Shown piece by piece: positions 7,200 to 15,484 of a stretch of 64,000 bases of DNA (positions within the stretch are counted from its first letter, which is position 1; each line of letters opens with the position of its first letter). The notes beneath the pieces are model-generated. The model did no database searches. It saw only the letters and a list, made by a program, of their open reading frames with translations, and was not told the DNA's origin. Both the position numbers and the translations under genes were made by a program. Origin of the DNA: Mycobacterium florentinum (GTDB lineage Bacteria > Actinomycetota > Actinomycetes > Mycobacteriales > Mycobacteriaceae); NCBI RefSeq assembly GCF_010730355.1, contig NZ_AP022576.1, forward strand, positions 3,782,001 through 3,846,000, in the 5' to 3' direction.

Positions 7200-8756
7200 A
7201 TGACTGGTTATGACGCGATAGTGATCGGTGCAGGGCATAACGGGCTGACCGCGGCCGTAATGCTGCAGAAGGCGGGACTGCGCACGTTGTGCCTGGACCC
7301 CAAGCTCTATGCCGGCGGGATGGCGTCCACCGTGGAGCTGTTCGACGGGTACCAGTTCGAGATCGCCGGTTCGGTGCTGTTCCCGACGTCGCTGCAGGTG
7401 GTCAAGGAGCTGGGCCTGGACACCATGCCGACGATCGACCTGGACGTGATGTCGGTGGCCGTGCGCGGCGTCGGTGACGATCCGCTGATCCAGTACAGCG
7501 ATCCGATCAAGCTGTTCACCCACCTCAACGAGGTGCACGGGGCCGAGGCCGTCAACGGGATGGCGGGGCTGATGGGATGGGCCCAGGCGCCGACCCGCGC
7601 GCTGGGCCGGTTCGAGGCCGGCATGCCGCCCAAGAGCATCGACGAGATGTATGCCTGTGCCACAAACGAATTCGAGCGCTCGGCGATCGACGACATGTTG
7701 TTCGGATCGGTCACCGACGTGTTGGACCGTTATCTGCCCGACCGTGAGAAGTTCGGCGCGATCCGCGGCTCGATGACCGTGCTGGCCGTCAACACGCTCT
7801 ACCGCGGCCCGTCCACGCCGGGTAGTGCCGCGGCGCTCGCGTTCGGCCTCGGCGTTCCCGACGGGGACACCATGCAGATGAAGAAACTGCGCGGGGGCAT
7901 CGGCGCGCTCACCGAGCATCTGCGCGAGGTGCTGGAGAGCCACGGCGGTGAAGTTCGGTTGCGTACCAAGGTGACCGAGATTCTGGTGGCCGACGGGCAG
8001 GTGACCGGAGTGCGCACCGAGGCGGGCGAGACGTTCAACGCCCCGATCGTCGTCTCAGGCATCGCGCCGGACGTCACGCTCAACGAGATGATCGACCCTG
8101 CCGCGCTGCCCGCCGACATCCGGGAACGCTATGCGCGCATCGACCACCGCGGCAGCTACTTGCAGATGCACTTCGCCCTGGACGAGGCACCCGAATTCGC
8201 CGCGCCCTACGAGGTACTCAACCAGCCGGCGATGCAGGCCTCGATCGGCCTGTTCTGCACGCCCGAGGAAGTCCAGCAGCAGTGGGAGGACGCCCGGCGC
8301 GGCATTGTGCCGGCCGATCCGACGGTCGTGTTGCAGATCCCGTCGCAGAACGACCCGGACCTGGCGCCCGAGGGCAAGCATGCCGCGTCGGCGTTCGCGC
8401 TGTTCTTCCCGATAGAGGGCGACGTGGATTACGGGCAGGCGAAGGTCGAGATGGGTCAGCGGGTGATCGACAAGATCACCCGGCTCGCACCGAATTTCGA
8501 GCGCAGCATCATTCGGCACACCACCTTCACGCCCCGGCACATGGGCGTGATGTTCGGCGCCCCCGGCGGCGACTACTGCCATGGCCTGTTGAATGCGAAC
8601 CAGATCGGCCCCAACCGGCCCGGGCCGAAAGGCTTTCTCGGTCAACCGATCCCGATCAAGGGGCTGTACCTGGGCAGTGCGGGCTGCCACGGCGGACCGG
8701 GGATCACGTTCACCCCGGGCTACAACGCCGCGCGTGCCGCGCTCGAGGATCGCTAG
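7200..8756 (+). CDS. phytoene-dehydrogenase/PYROXD2-like FAD oxidoreductase (Rv3829c-like)
   Basis: 518 aa from ATG 7200, preceded by GGAGG at 7187-7191. The frame opens at 7170, but this ATG has the ribosome site. The N-terminal dinucleotide-binding motif is VIGAGHNG (residues 8-15), and the C-terminal GSAGCHGGPGITFTPGYNAA is typical of the CrtI/PYROXD2 amine-oxidoreductase family. No carotenoid genes are adjacent, so carotenoid desaturation is not implied. Control by the neighbouring TetR is inferred from the duplicated operator. The stop overlaps the convergent gene by 4 bp (CTAG). Confidence 0.85.
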   Translation: MTGYDAIVIGAGHNGLTAAVMLQKAGLRTLCLDPKLYAGGMASTVELFDGYQFEIAGSVLFPTSLQVVKELGLDTMPTIDLDVMSVAVRGVGDDPLIQYSDPIKLFTHLNEVHGAEAVNGMAGLMGWAQAPTRALGRFEAGMPPKSIDEMYACATNEFERSAIDDMLFGSVTDVLDRYLPDREKFGAIRGSMTVLAVNTLYRGPSTPGSAAALAFGLGVPDGDTMQMKKLRGGIGALTEHLREVLESHGGEVRLRTKVTEILVADGQVTGVRTEAGETFNAPIVVSGIAPDVTLNEMIDPAALPADIRERYARIDHRGSYLQMHFALDEAPEFAAPYEVLNQPAMQASIGLFCTPEEVQQQWEDARRGIVPADPTVVLQIPSQNDPDLAPEGKHAASAFALFFPIEGDVDYGQAKVEMGQRVIDKITRLAPNFERSIIRHTTFTPRHMGVMFGAPGGDYCHGLLNANQIGPNRPGPKGFLGQPIPIKGLYLGSAGCHGGPGITFTPGYNAARAALEDR

Positions 8757-9079
8757 CGAGCCAGCAAGGTATCCAGCAGGGCGATGAATTCGTCCGGGCG
8801 CGCCGGGGTGAACGCGGGGCTCGGCCGGGTTCCCGGAACATCGAGGGTGATCAGCGTCGACTTCAGCGGCCGCCGTATGTCCAGCGGCAGCCAATGGCGC
8901 GGGTCCGGTCCGCCCCAGAGGGTGAACCGGGCCGCCAGCCAGCCCAACGATTGTGCCTTGTAGCCGCGGATCGCGTCCAGTGCGATGATCTTCGACGTAC
9001 CGTCGGGAAAGTGGTAGCGCCGCAACGTGATCGCGGCCCGGTCCAGCTGCACCAAGCCGTCGTCGTAGGTGTCGCTCAT
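8753..9079 (-). CDS. conserved hypothetical protein (Rv3819-like)
   Basis: 108 aa from ATG 9079, which overlaps the TGA of the upstream Rieske/MBL gene (ATGA), so it is translationally coupled. No signal or membrane segment. The sequence (LDRAAITLRRYHFPDGTSKIIAL, ending EFIALLDTLLAR) suggests a small beta-rich, PH-like fold, but this is weak. It corresponds by position to Rv3819. Its stop overlaps the convergent oxidoreductase stop. Function unknown, probably tied to its operon partner. Confidence 0.75.
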   Translation of the reverse strand: MSDTYDDGLVQLDRAAITLRRYHFPDGTSKIIALDAIRGYKAQSLGWLAARFTLWGGPDPRHWLPLDIRRPLKSTLITLDVPGTRPSPAFTPARPDEFIALLDTLLAR

Positions 9080-10626
9080 GCTCGGCGGCTCCGCAGTTCG
9101 TGACCGCGGGTGGTCAGGCAGCGACCGGTTTCCAGCCGCCACTGCCAGCCATGCAGATTGCAGGTCAGCGTGTCGCCTTCGACCACACCGAATTTCGACA
9201 GGTCGGCCTTGAGGTGCGGGCAGCGGCGCTGAATCTCCCAGCCGTCCACGGTGATCGACGCGGAGTCATCGTGGGTTTCGGCGAACCAGCCGTCGGCGTA
9301 AGCGATGCGTTCGTCGGTCAGGCATTTGAAGAAGGTGTACAGGTACTCGTTGTAGCCGCCGACCCGCCACGCCCGAAAACGTGTGGACAAGAAGACGGTG
9401 TTGACCCAGTCCGGTTCGTTGTCGCGCAACACCGTGCGCACCAGCTCGGGCTCGATCGCGAATCCGTAGCGAACCTTCTCGTGAGGAATGCGTTCGCGCA
9501 CAATCCGTTTCGGGAAATCGAGCACCACGGTCTCGGGGCCGATCACCAGCTCGACGGGGTAGCCGATGCCGTCACAGATTTCGTCGCTTTGCACCATGAT
9601 CGGTTCGAACAGCGCGCGCAGCGGTTCCAGCAACGGCTCGCCGGCCGCGGGCGCCCAGCCGGCCCGCTCGGCGGCCAGTACCGGGGCCATCCGGTCGGCG
9701 TAGTCGGCGATGTAGTCCGCCTTGCCCGTGGTGAAGATGGCCTCCACATCGTCGTCGGGCAGCGGATGCCGCAGCGAATTCAAGGACGTACCAGTGAAAT
9801 CCGCGACCGAGCCGGGAATCATCAGGAGGCCGCGGTCGTGCCCGTGGCGGCGCATCTGGTCCAGGAACACCAGCTGGTCGGGGAAGATGTTGGCCGGATC
9901 GCCGTGGTCGTCGTTGAGGTGGCGTAATTCGGGGTCCAAAAAACACGGCGGTCCCGCGGACGGCACCACCCAGGTCGCGTCCACCTGGGCGATGTACTGG
10001 CGCGCGCGATCCATTTGGCGCTGCCGCTTCTGGATGCCGAACGACTCCTTGGCCCGGGCCGGCATGTCGTAGACCATCGGGTACCAGATCGCTCCGGAGT
10101 ACTGCAGCAGGTGGACATCGATGTGCCCGAATTCGGTTGCCAGCATGTCCAAATCGACCGGCCGGGCGTCGTTCATGTTGAAAACCGTTGTCGTGCCGTC
10201 GGAGACGACGAGGGCCGAATCGCCGATCGGGCCGTCGGCGGGTGCCCGCAGCGCGATCACCATCACATCGAGGTCGCCCTTGGGCCCGCTGACCTGGTGC
10301 TTGACCGAGTCGCTGGTCTCGACGAACCGGTGAAACCCTAACTTCTGCAGTTCATTTCGCAGATCCGGGACGGGGAAGTCGGGCAGCAGCACCACCGCGT
10401 CCTTGTTGACGTGATCGCGCAGATGGTTCGCGTCGAAGTGGTCCTTGTGCAGGTGGGATACATACAGGTAGTCGCAGTCGCCCAGCGCGTCCCAGTCCAG
10501 GGCGGTGTTGTCCGGAAAAGGGAACCACGACGCGAAGTAGGCCGGATTAACCCAGGGGTCGCACAGAATGCTGCCCGCTTGGGTGTGGATCAGAAATCCG
10601 GCGTGCCCGACGCTCGTGACCTGCAC
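9076..10626 (-). CDS. MBL-fold hydrolase fused to C-terminal Rieske [2Fe-2S] domain (Rv3818-like)
   Basis: 516 aa from GTG 10626, the length of Rv3818; the longer open frame runs opposite other genes. The N-terminal metallo-beta-lactamase domain has H58-L-H60-K-D62-H63. The C-terminal Rieske motif is CPH...CNLH near residues 475-495. This pair of domains resembles CMP-N-acetylneuraminate hydroxylase in reversed order, so an oxygenase-type reaction is possible. The substrate is unknown. The downstream 108-aa gene overlaps by 4 bp. Confidence 0.85.
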   Translation of the reverse strand: MQVTSVGHAGFLIHTQAGSILCDPWVNPAYFASWFPFPDNTALDWDALGDCDYLYVSHLHKDHFDANHLRDHVNKDAVVLLPDFPVPDLRNELQKLGFHRFVETSDSVKHQVSGPKGDLDVMVIALRAPADGPIGDSALVVSDGTTTVFNMNDARPVDLDMLATEFGHIDVHLLQYSGAIWYPMVYDMPARAKESFGIQKRQRQMDRARQYIAQVDATWVVPSAGPPCFLDPELRHLNDDHGDPANIFPDQLVFLDQMRRHGHDRGLLMIPGSVADFTGTSLNSLRHPLPDDDVEAIFTTGKADYIADYADRMAPVLAAERAGWAPAAGEPLLEPLRALFEPIMVQSDEICDGIGYPVELVIGPETVVLDFPKRIVRERIPHEKVRYGFAIEPELVRTVLRDNEPDWVNTVFLSTRFRAWRVGGYNEYLYTFFKCLTDERIAYADGWFAETHDDSASITVDGWEIQRRCPHLKADLSKFGVVEGDTLTCNLHGWQWRLETGRCLTTRGHELRSRRA

Positions 10627-10663
10627 AAATGCCTTTCCAATGGTTCGTGGAATCGTGTCGAGT

Positions 10664-11419
10664 TTAGCGTGAGGTCGCAGCCCAGGTGGGATCCGAGGCC
10701 TGCCACAGCCGCCGGTAGTAGTCGATGCGCACCGGGTCCGGTTCGACGCCGTAGGCGGTGAAGAACACGGTCTCCCAATTCCGGCCGGGAAAGTTCCAGC
10801 CCAACGAGAGCGTCGCCACCGCCAGATCGGCCCAGCGGTCGGCCACCCCGAGTTCGCCGAAGTCGACATGCCCGCAACAACGGCCGTCGTCATCGACCAG
10901 CGTGTTGGGCGCGCACGCGTCGCCGTGACAGACCACCAGCCGATCGACCGGCGGCGGCTCGCCGACCCGCGACCGGATGGTCGGCGACAGCGCGGCCAGC
11001 CGGCCCGCCGCCGACCACTCGAAAGGGCAGGTGGCCGTCGGCAATCCGTCATGCAGTCCGCGCAGCCCCGCACCGATCGCGCGCACCGCCGCCTCCGGGG
11101 CCGCCAGCCACCGGGGGTGCACCGCGGACAGGCCCGGCAGTCCGTGGGTGTGCAGCCAGGCACGGTCACCGTCGACCCCGAATCCGAGCACGCGTGGCAC
11201 CGCCACGTACCGGGCCGCCCAGCGCAGCCGCCGGGCTTCGGCGCCGAAGTCGGTGCCGGGCGCGCCGGCTACCTTGACGAACTCCCGACCGGAGTGGCCC
11301 GAACCCAGCCGAAAGGTCACCCCGCCCTCCTCGTTGACCCACACCGCCCGCACGGGCCGGCCGCCGGCGAAGCGGTCGACGATCGCGGGCACCGGCGGCG
11401 GCGACGGCGGGAATGTCAT
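10664..11419 (-). CDS. aminoglycoside-phosphotransferase-like kinase (Rv3817-like)
   Basis: 251 aa from ATG 11419, preceded by GAGG; GTG 11425 is an alternative. Kinase-like APH fold: VVCHGDACAPNTLV (catalytic loop) and GHVDFGELG (metal-binding Asp) near residues 165-195. Such orphan APH genes usually phosphorylate small metabolites, and drug resistance should not be assumed. Divergent from the acyltransferase cluster. It lies 37 bp upstream of the Rieske/MBL gene and may share its transcript. Confidence 0.85.
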   Translation of the reverse strand: MTFPPSPPPVPAIVDRFAGGRPVRAVWVNEEGGVTFRLGSGHSGREFVKVAGAPGTDFGAEARRLRWAARYVAVPRVLGFGVDGDRAWLHTHGLPGLSAVHPRWLAAPEAAVRAIGAGLRGLHDGLPTATCPFEWSAAGRLAALSPTIRSRVGEPPPVDRLVVCHGDACAPNTLVDDDGRCCGHVDFGELGVADRWADLAVATLSLGWNFPGRNWETVFFTAYGVEPDPVRIDYYRRLWQASDPTWAATSR

Positions 11420-11478
11420 GGTCACCTCTTTTCACCACTTCAGGCGGCTCACGGCCGCGACCACTAGGCTGGGAAGCT

Positions 11479-12246
11479 GTGGAACCGGTATACGGCACTG
11501 CGATCCTGCTTGCTCGCACGATCTGGCGCATGCAGGGCCTGAAAATCACCGTCTCCGGTGTCGAGCATCTGCCGACCAGCGGCGGTGCGGTCATCGCGAT
11601 CAATCACACCGGCTACCTCGACTTCACCTTCGCCGGTTTGCCCGCCTACAAGCAGGGGCTTGGCCGCAAAGTGCGGTTCATGGCCAAGCAAGAGGTGTTC
11701 GACGACAAGCTCACCGGCCCGATCATGCGCAGCCTGCGCCACATCCCGGTGGATCGGCAAGACGGGGCCGCGTCCTACGAAGCCGCGGTGCGCAATCTCA
11801 AGGACGGCGAGCTGGTCGGCGTCTACCCCGAAGCGACGATCAGCCGCAGTTTCGAGATCAAGGAATGCAAGAGCGGCGCCGCGCGGATGGCCGTGGAGGC
11901 CGGGGTGCCGATCGTTCCGCACATCGTCTGGGGCGCGCAGCGGATCTGGACCAAGGGACATCCGAAAAAACTTCTTCGCCCGAAGGTGCCGATCACGGTG
12001 CTGGTGGGCGAGCCGATCGAACCGACACTGGGTGTGCAGGAATTGCGGGGGCTGCTGCACTCGCGGATGCAGCATTTGCTGGAACGGGCGCAAGAACAGT
12101 ACGGACCGCACCCGGCCGGTGAGTTCTGGGTGCCGCACCGATTGGGTGGCGGCGCCCCATCGCTGGCCGACGCCGCGCGCCTCGACGCCGAAGAGGCGGC
12201 CGCGCGGGCAGCACGGCGGGCCCAAGCCGCGGGGGCGCCGGAGTAG
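11479..12246 (+). CDS. 1-acylglycerol-3-phosphate O-acyltransferase family protein (Rv3816c-like)
   Basis: 255 aa from GTG 11479, chosen because VEPVYGTAILLAR aligns with the starts of the two downstream paralogues. PlsC-type motifs: NHTGYLD (catalytic HX4D) near residue 45 and YPEATISRSFE near 117. A phospholipid or triacylglycerol/PIM acyl-transfer role at the membrane is expected from the family. It is the first of three tandem paralogues (gaps of 6 and 22 bp), evidently one operon. Confidence 0.85.
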   Translation: MEPVYGTAILLARTIWRMQGLKITVSGVEHLPTSGGAVIAINHTGYLDFTFAGLPAYKQGLGRKVRFMAKQEVFDDKLTGPIMRSLRHIPVDRQDGAASYEAAVRNLKDGELVGVYPEATISRSFEIKECKSGAARMAVEAGVPIVPHIVWGAQRIWTKGHPKKLLRPKVPITVLVGEPIEPTLGVQELRGLLHSRMQHLLERAQEQYGPHPAGEFWVPHRLGGGAPSLADAARLDAEEAAARAARRAQAAGAPE

Positions 12247-12252
12247 CTGCCC

Positions 12253-13002
12253 ATGGCGGAGCCGACCTATCGCACGTTGGAGATCCTGTCCCAGTTGGGA
12301 GTCTTCGCCACGGGCACCCGGATCAGCTACGGCGGGGTCGAGAACATCCCATCGCGGGGCGGTGCGGTGGTCGCCATCAATCACACCAGCTATGTCGACT
12401 GGCTCCCGGCCGGACTGGCCATGCGCCGTCGCGGCCGTCGGCTGCGGTTCATGATCAAGGCCGAGATGCAGGACGTGAAGGTGGTCAACTTCCTGATCAA
12501 GCGCACGCACACCATTCCGGTCGACCGAAACGCCGGGTCGGGTGCCTATGCGGTGGCCGTGCAGCGGCTTCGCGAGGGAGAGCTGGTCGGGGTGTATCCG
12601 GAGGCCACCATCAGCCGCAGTTTCGAGCTCAAGGAGTTCAAGACGGGCGCGGCCCGGATGGCCCGCGAAGCGGACGTCCCGATCGTCCCGGTCATCGTCT
12701 GGGGTGCGCAGCGGATCTGGACCAAGGACCATCCGCGAAGCATCGGCCGCCACAACGTGCCGATCACCGTGCTGGTCGGCCCGCCGTTATACGCCGACGA
12801 CGACATCGCACAGACCGACGACGCGCTGCGCGAGGCGATGACCAAGTTGCTCTACGAGGCGCAGCAGCAGTATCCGCAACCGGTCGGGGAGTACTGGGTG
12901 CCGAGCCGGCTGGGCGGCGGGGCGCCCACGGTGGCGGAGGCGGCGCGGATCGAGGCTGATGAGGCCGCGGCGCGGGCAGCCAATCGCACCCCGCGCCAGT
13001 AG
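12253..13002 (+). CDS. acyltransferase, PlsC family (Rv3815c-like)
   Basis: 249 aa. HX4D motif NHTSYVD and YPEATISRSFE match the preceding and following genes, and the C-terminal YWVPSRLGGGAPTVAEAARIEADEA region is shared by the first two copies. This is one copy of a three-gene tandem array in the same order as Rv3816c-Rv3814c. Substrate unassigned; lysophospholipid acylation is the family default. Confidence 0.85.
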   Translation: MAEPTYRTLEILSQLGVFATGTRISYGGVENIPSRGGAVVAINHTSYVDWLPAGLAMRRRGRRLRFMIKAEMQDVKVVNFLIKRTHTIPVDRNAGSGAYAVAVQRLREGELVGVYPEATISRSFELKEFKTGAARMAREADVPIVPVIVWGAQRIWTKDHPRSIGRHNVPITVLVGPPLYADDDIAQTDDALREAMTKLLYEAQQQYPQPVGEYWVPSRLGGGAPTVAEAARIEADEAAARAANRTPRQ

Positions 13003-13024
13003 CCTTAGGGCGAAGGAGAAAGAC

Positions 13025-13810
13025 ATGCCAGAGGGGTTCTACCGGTTCGGGGAATTGATCGTTCCCCCGCTCGTCGCGATGAACGGGACCAAGTTCACGT
13101 TCCACGGGCTCGAGAACATTCCGCAGCGGGGTCCCGCGCTGATCGCGCAGAACCACACCAGCTACCTGGACTGGCTCCCGTCGCTGTTCGCCGCGCGGGA
13201 ACGGGGCCGGCGCATGTACTTCATGATCAAGGCCGAGATGGCCGACGTGAAGGCCGTCGACTACGTGATCAAGCACGCCAGGCTCATCCCGGTGGACCGC
13301 CGCAACGGGCACGACGCGTTCGCGTTGGCCGTGCAGCGACTGCGCGCGGGCGAACTGATCGGCATGCACCCCGAGGCCACGATCAGCCGGAGTTTCGAGC
13401 TCAGGGAATTCAAGTCCGGGGCCGCCCGGATGGCATTGGACGCGCAGGTGCCGCTCGTCCCGCTGGTTGTCTGGGGCGCTCACCGGATTTGGCCCAAGGA
13501 TCATCCAAAGAAGTTGTTCCGCAACAAGATTCCGGTCACGGTGTCGGCCGGACGGCCGATTGCGCCGCACGGCTCCGTCGAGCAACTCAACGCGGCGCTG
13601 CGCCAGGCGATGAACGAGTTGCTCTACCGGGTGCAGGAGGAGTATCCGCATCCGGAGGGCGAGTTCTGGGTGCCACAGCGCCTCGGCGGCGGCGCGCCGA
13701 ACCGCGATGATTCCCAGCAGATCCGGCTGGTGGAATTGCAACAGCGGGCCCAGAAGTACGGGACCGACGGGGTGACCCGGCCGGGCGAAACGCAAAGCGG
13801 ACGGCATTGA
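13025..13810 (+). CDS. acyltransferase, PlsC family (Rv3814c-like)
   Basis: 261 aa from ATG 13025, preceded by a GAAGGAGAAAGAC ribosome site. NHTSYLD is the HX4D motif. The second motif reads HPEATISRSFE, with His in place of the Tyr of the two upstream copies. The C-terminus is longer than in the other two copies and ends in a basic/polar tail. Last of the tandem triplet; the HAD hydrolase follows after 45 bp. Confidence 0.85.
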   Translation: MPEGFYRFGELIVPPLVAMNGTKFTFHGLENIPQRGPALIAQNHTSYLDWLPSLFAARERGRRMYFMIKAEMADVKAVDYVIKHARLIPVDRRNGHDAFALAVQRLRAGELIGMHPEATISRSFELREFKSGAARMALDAQVPLVPLVVWGAHRIWPKDHPKKLFRNKIPVTVSAGRPIAPHGSVEQLNAALRQAMNELLYRVQEEYPHPEGEFWVPQRLGGGAPNRDDSQQIRLVELQQRAQKYGTDGVTRPGETQSGRH

Positions 13811-13855
13811 CCAGCACGACCGGCTGGACGGGCGGATCGCCTGAGTGACAGCTCA

Positions 13856-14683
13856 ATGACGGCGCCGACTTCGCGGCCGGCGCTCATCGCGTGCGATGTC
13901 GACGGCACATTGTTCGACGACAACGAAACCATCACCCCGCGTACTCGTGAGGCGGTGCGCGCCGCCGTCGCCGCGGGCGCCAAATTCGTTGTGGCAACCG
14001 GACGCCCGCCGCGGTGGATACGTCCGATCGTGGAGGAGCTGGGTTTCGCGCCGATGGCGGTGTGCGCCAATGGCGCCGTCATCTACGACCCCGCCACCGA
14101 CCGGGTGCTGTCGACGCGCACGCTGCCCGTGGACACCCTGGCCGAATTGGCCGAGCTCGCGACGCGCGTGATTCCGGGCGCCGGCCTGGCGGTGGAGCGG
14201 ATCGGTCGAAGCGCCCACGACACGGCGACCCCGCAGTTCGTCAGCTCGCCGGGCTACGAGCACGCCTGGCTGAACCCGGACAACACCGAGGTGTCGATCG
14301 AAGACCTGCTCAGCGCGCCGGCGATCAAACTGTTGATCCGCAAGTCCGGTGCCCGCAGCGCGGATATGGCCGCCGAACTCGTCAAGCACGTCGGCGTCGA
14401 GGGCGACATCACCTACTCCACCAACAACGGGCTGGTGGAGATCGTGCCACTGGGTGTCAGCAAGGCCACCGGCATCGCCGAGATCGCCAGGCCGCTGGAG
14501 ATCGTCAGCGGCGAAGTGGTGGCGTTCGGGGACATGCCCAACGATCTGCCGATGCTGCAGTGGGCCGGCCATGGCGTGGCCATGGGCAACGCGCATCCCG
14601 AGGTGCTCGCGGTCGCCAACGAGGTCACCGCGCGCAACAGCGACGACGGGGTGGGACGCGTGCTCGAGCGGTGGTGGGGCTAG
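13856..14683 (+). CDS. Cof-type HAD-superfamily phosphatase (Rv3813c-like)
   Basis: 275 aa. Motif I is CDVDGTLFDDN (nucleophile and general-acid Asp), motif II/III are ATGRPP and an Lys-containing VSKATG, and motif IV is GDMPNDLPML. This is the Cof/YbiV type with a large C2 cap, usually active on sugar phosphates or flavin phosphates. It is the last gene in the order shared with M. tuberculosis before the accessory cluster at 14.8 kb. Substrate not determinable. Confidence 0.9.
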   Translation: MTAPTSRPALIACDVDGTLFDDNETITPRTREAVRAAVAAGAKFVVATGRPPRWIRPIVEELGFAPMAVCANGAVIYDPATDRVLSTRTLPVDTLAELAELATRVIPGAGLAVERIGRSAHDTATPQFVSSPGYEHAWLNPDNTEVSIEDLLSAPAIKLLIRKSGARSADMAAELVKHVGVEGDITYSTNNGLVEIVPLGVSKATGIAEIARPLEIVSGEVVAFGDMPNDLPMLQWAGHGVAMGNAHPEVLAVANEVTARNSDDGVGRVLERWWG

Positions 14684-14839
14684 CCGGCCGCGCCGGTGCC
14701 GATCTCTGCCGAAGCCGTAGCAAATGTGGCAGACTGCCCGCGTGCCCGCGTTCCGGCCCGTTGCCCGTCGTCAGGTGTTCGCCTGCCCGACGGCGCAGGC
14801 CGCCCCCGGCGGCGATGTGTCCGGGTCGAAGGACCGGTA

Positions 14840-15484
14840 GTGGCGTCGGACGAACAACCGCCGCAGGACGGCGAGCCCACGGACGACAAGGCGGACGAGA
14901 AGCCCGAGAAGCTCAGCGGGAGTGGGGACGACGCGCAACCCGCGGACGACGACGAGTCCGGGCAATTCACGTCCGGCGGCAGCATGGAATTCCAGGACGC
15001 GGCGACGACCAAGCCGCGCCCGCCCACCCCCGCCGAATTGCGGGCCCGGGCCAAGTACGAAAAGAAGCAGAAGGAGCTTGAGGAGGCGCGCCAGGCAGCC
15101 GGGGCCAAGCGGCGCCACCAGCGCCGGGTGTTGATGGGCGCCGCGGCCGCCGTCGGTGTGGTGGGTGTGGTGGCCGGCCTTGGATATTGGGCGTTGTCGA
15201 CGCCGAACGTCACCGCCCAGTGCGTTCAGGAGGATCCGAGCGGTCAGCCGGTGATCGTGCCGGACAGTTACTGCACCGGGCACACCGAGGGACTCAACGG
15301 CTTCTTCTTCTACGGCGGCCACCAGTATCACTACTACTACGGCAGTTCGGGTGAGGTGGGTTCGCGGCCGATCGGCGGGACGACCAGCGCGCCCAAGGGC
15401 GCCAACATCACCACCAAGTCGGGAAGCAGCATTTCGCGCGGCGGCCTGGGCGGCTCATCCCCCGGAAAGAGCAGCGGCTCGTGA
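14840..15484 (+). CDS. single-pass membrane protein, YgiB/DUF1190-like C-terminus
   Basis: 214 aa from GTG 14840, chosen for its AAGGA at 14829-14833 with 6-nt spacing; the frame is open further upstream. The N-terminal ~100 residues are acidic and disordered, then comes a charged coiled-coil-like stretch (KYEKKQKELEEARQ) and a basic patch. One TM helix follows (VLMGAAAAVGVVGVVAGLGYWAL). The outer domain has two Cys and a Tyr/His cluster (GGHQYHYYYG), ending Gly/Ser-rich with SRGGLGGSS, recalling the SRGGFG tail of E. coli YgiB/YjfM. Its stop overlaps the GTG of the ATP-grasp gene (GTGA). Family assignment is tentative; function unknown. Confidence 0.65.
   Translation: MASDEQPPQDGEPTDDKADEKPEKLSGSGDDAQPADDDESGQFTSGGSMEFQDAATTKPRPPTPAELRARAKYEKKQKELEEARQAAGAKRRHQRRVLMGAAAAVGVVGVVAGLGYWALSTPNVTAQCVQEDPSGQPVIVPDSYCTGHTEGLNGFFFYGGHQYHYYYGSSGEVGSRPIGGTTSAPKGANITTKSGSSISRGGLGGSSPGKSSGS

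Noticed and set aside
9076..11169. 697-codon frame joining the Rieske/MBL protein to upstream sequence
   Set aside because: The extra ~180 residues are out of frame with the APH gene and Arg-rich. GTG 10626 gives the 516-aa family length.
10664..11419. Aminoglycoside resistance gene
   Set aside because: Only the kinase fold is shown. Orthologues are core genes in mycobacteria, so a resistance role is not supported.
14742..14840. 32-codon GTG frame ending TAG one base into the start of the YgiB-like gene
   Set aside because: Could be a leader peptide, but there is no ribosome site and no regulatory codon pattern. Not supported beyond position.
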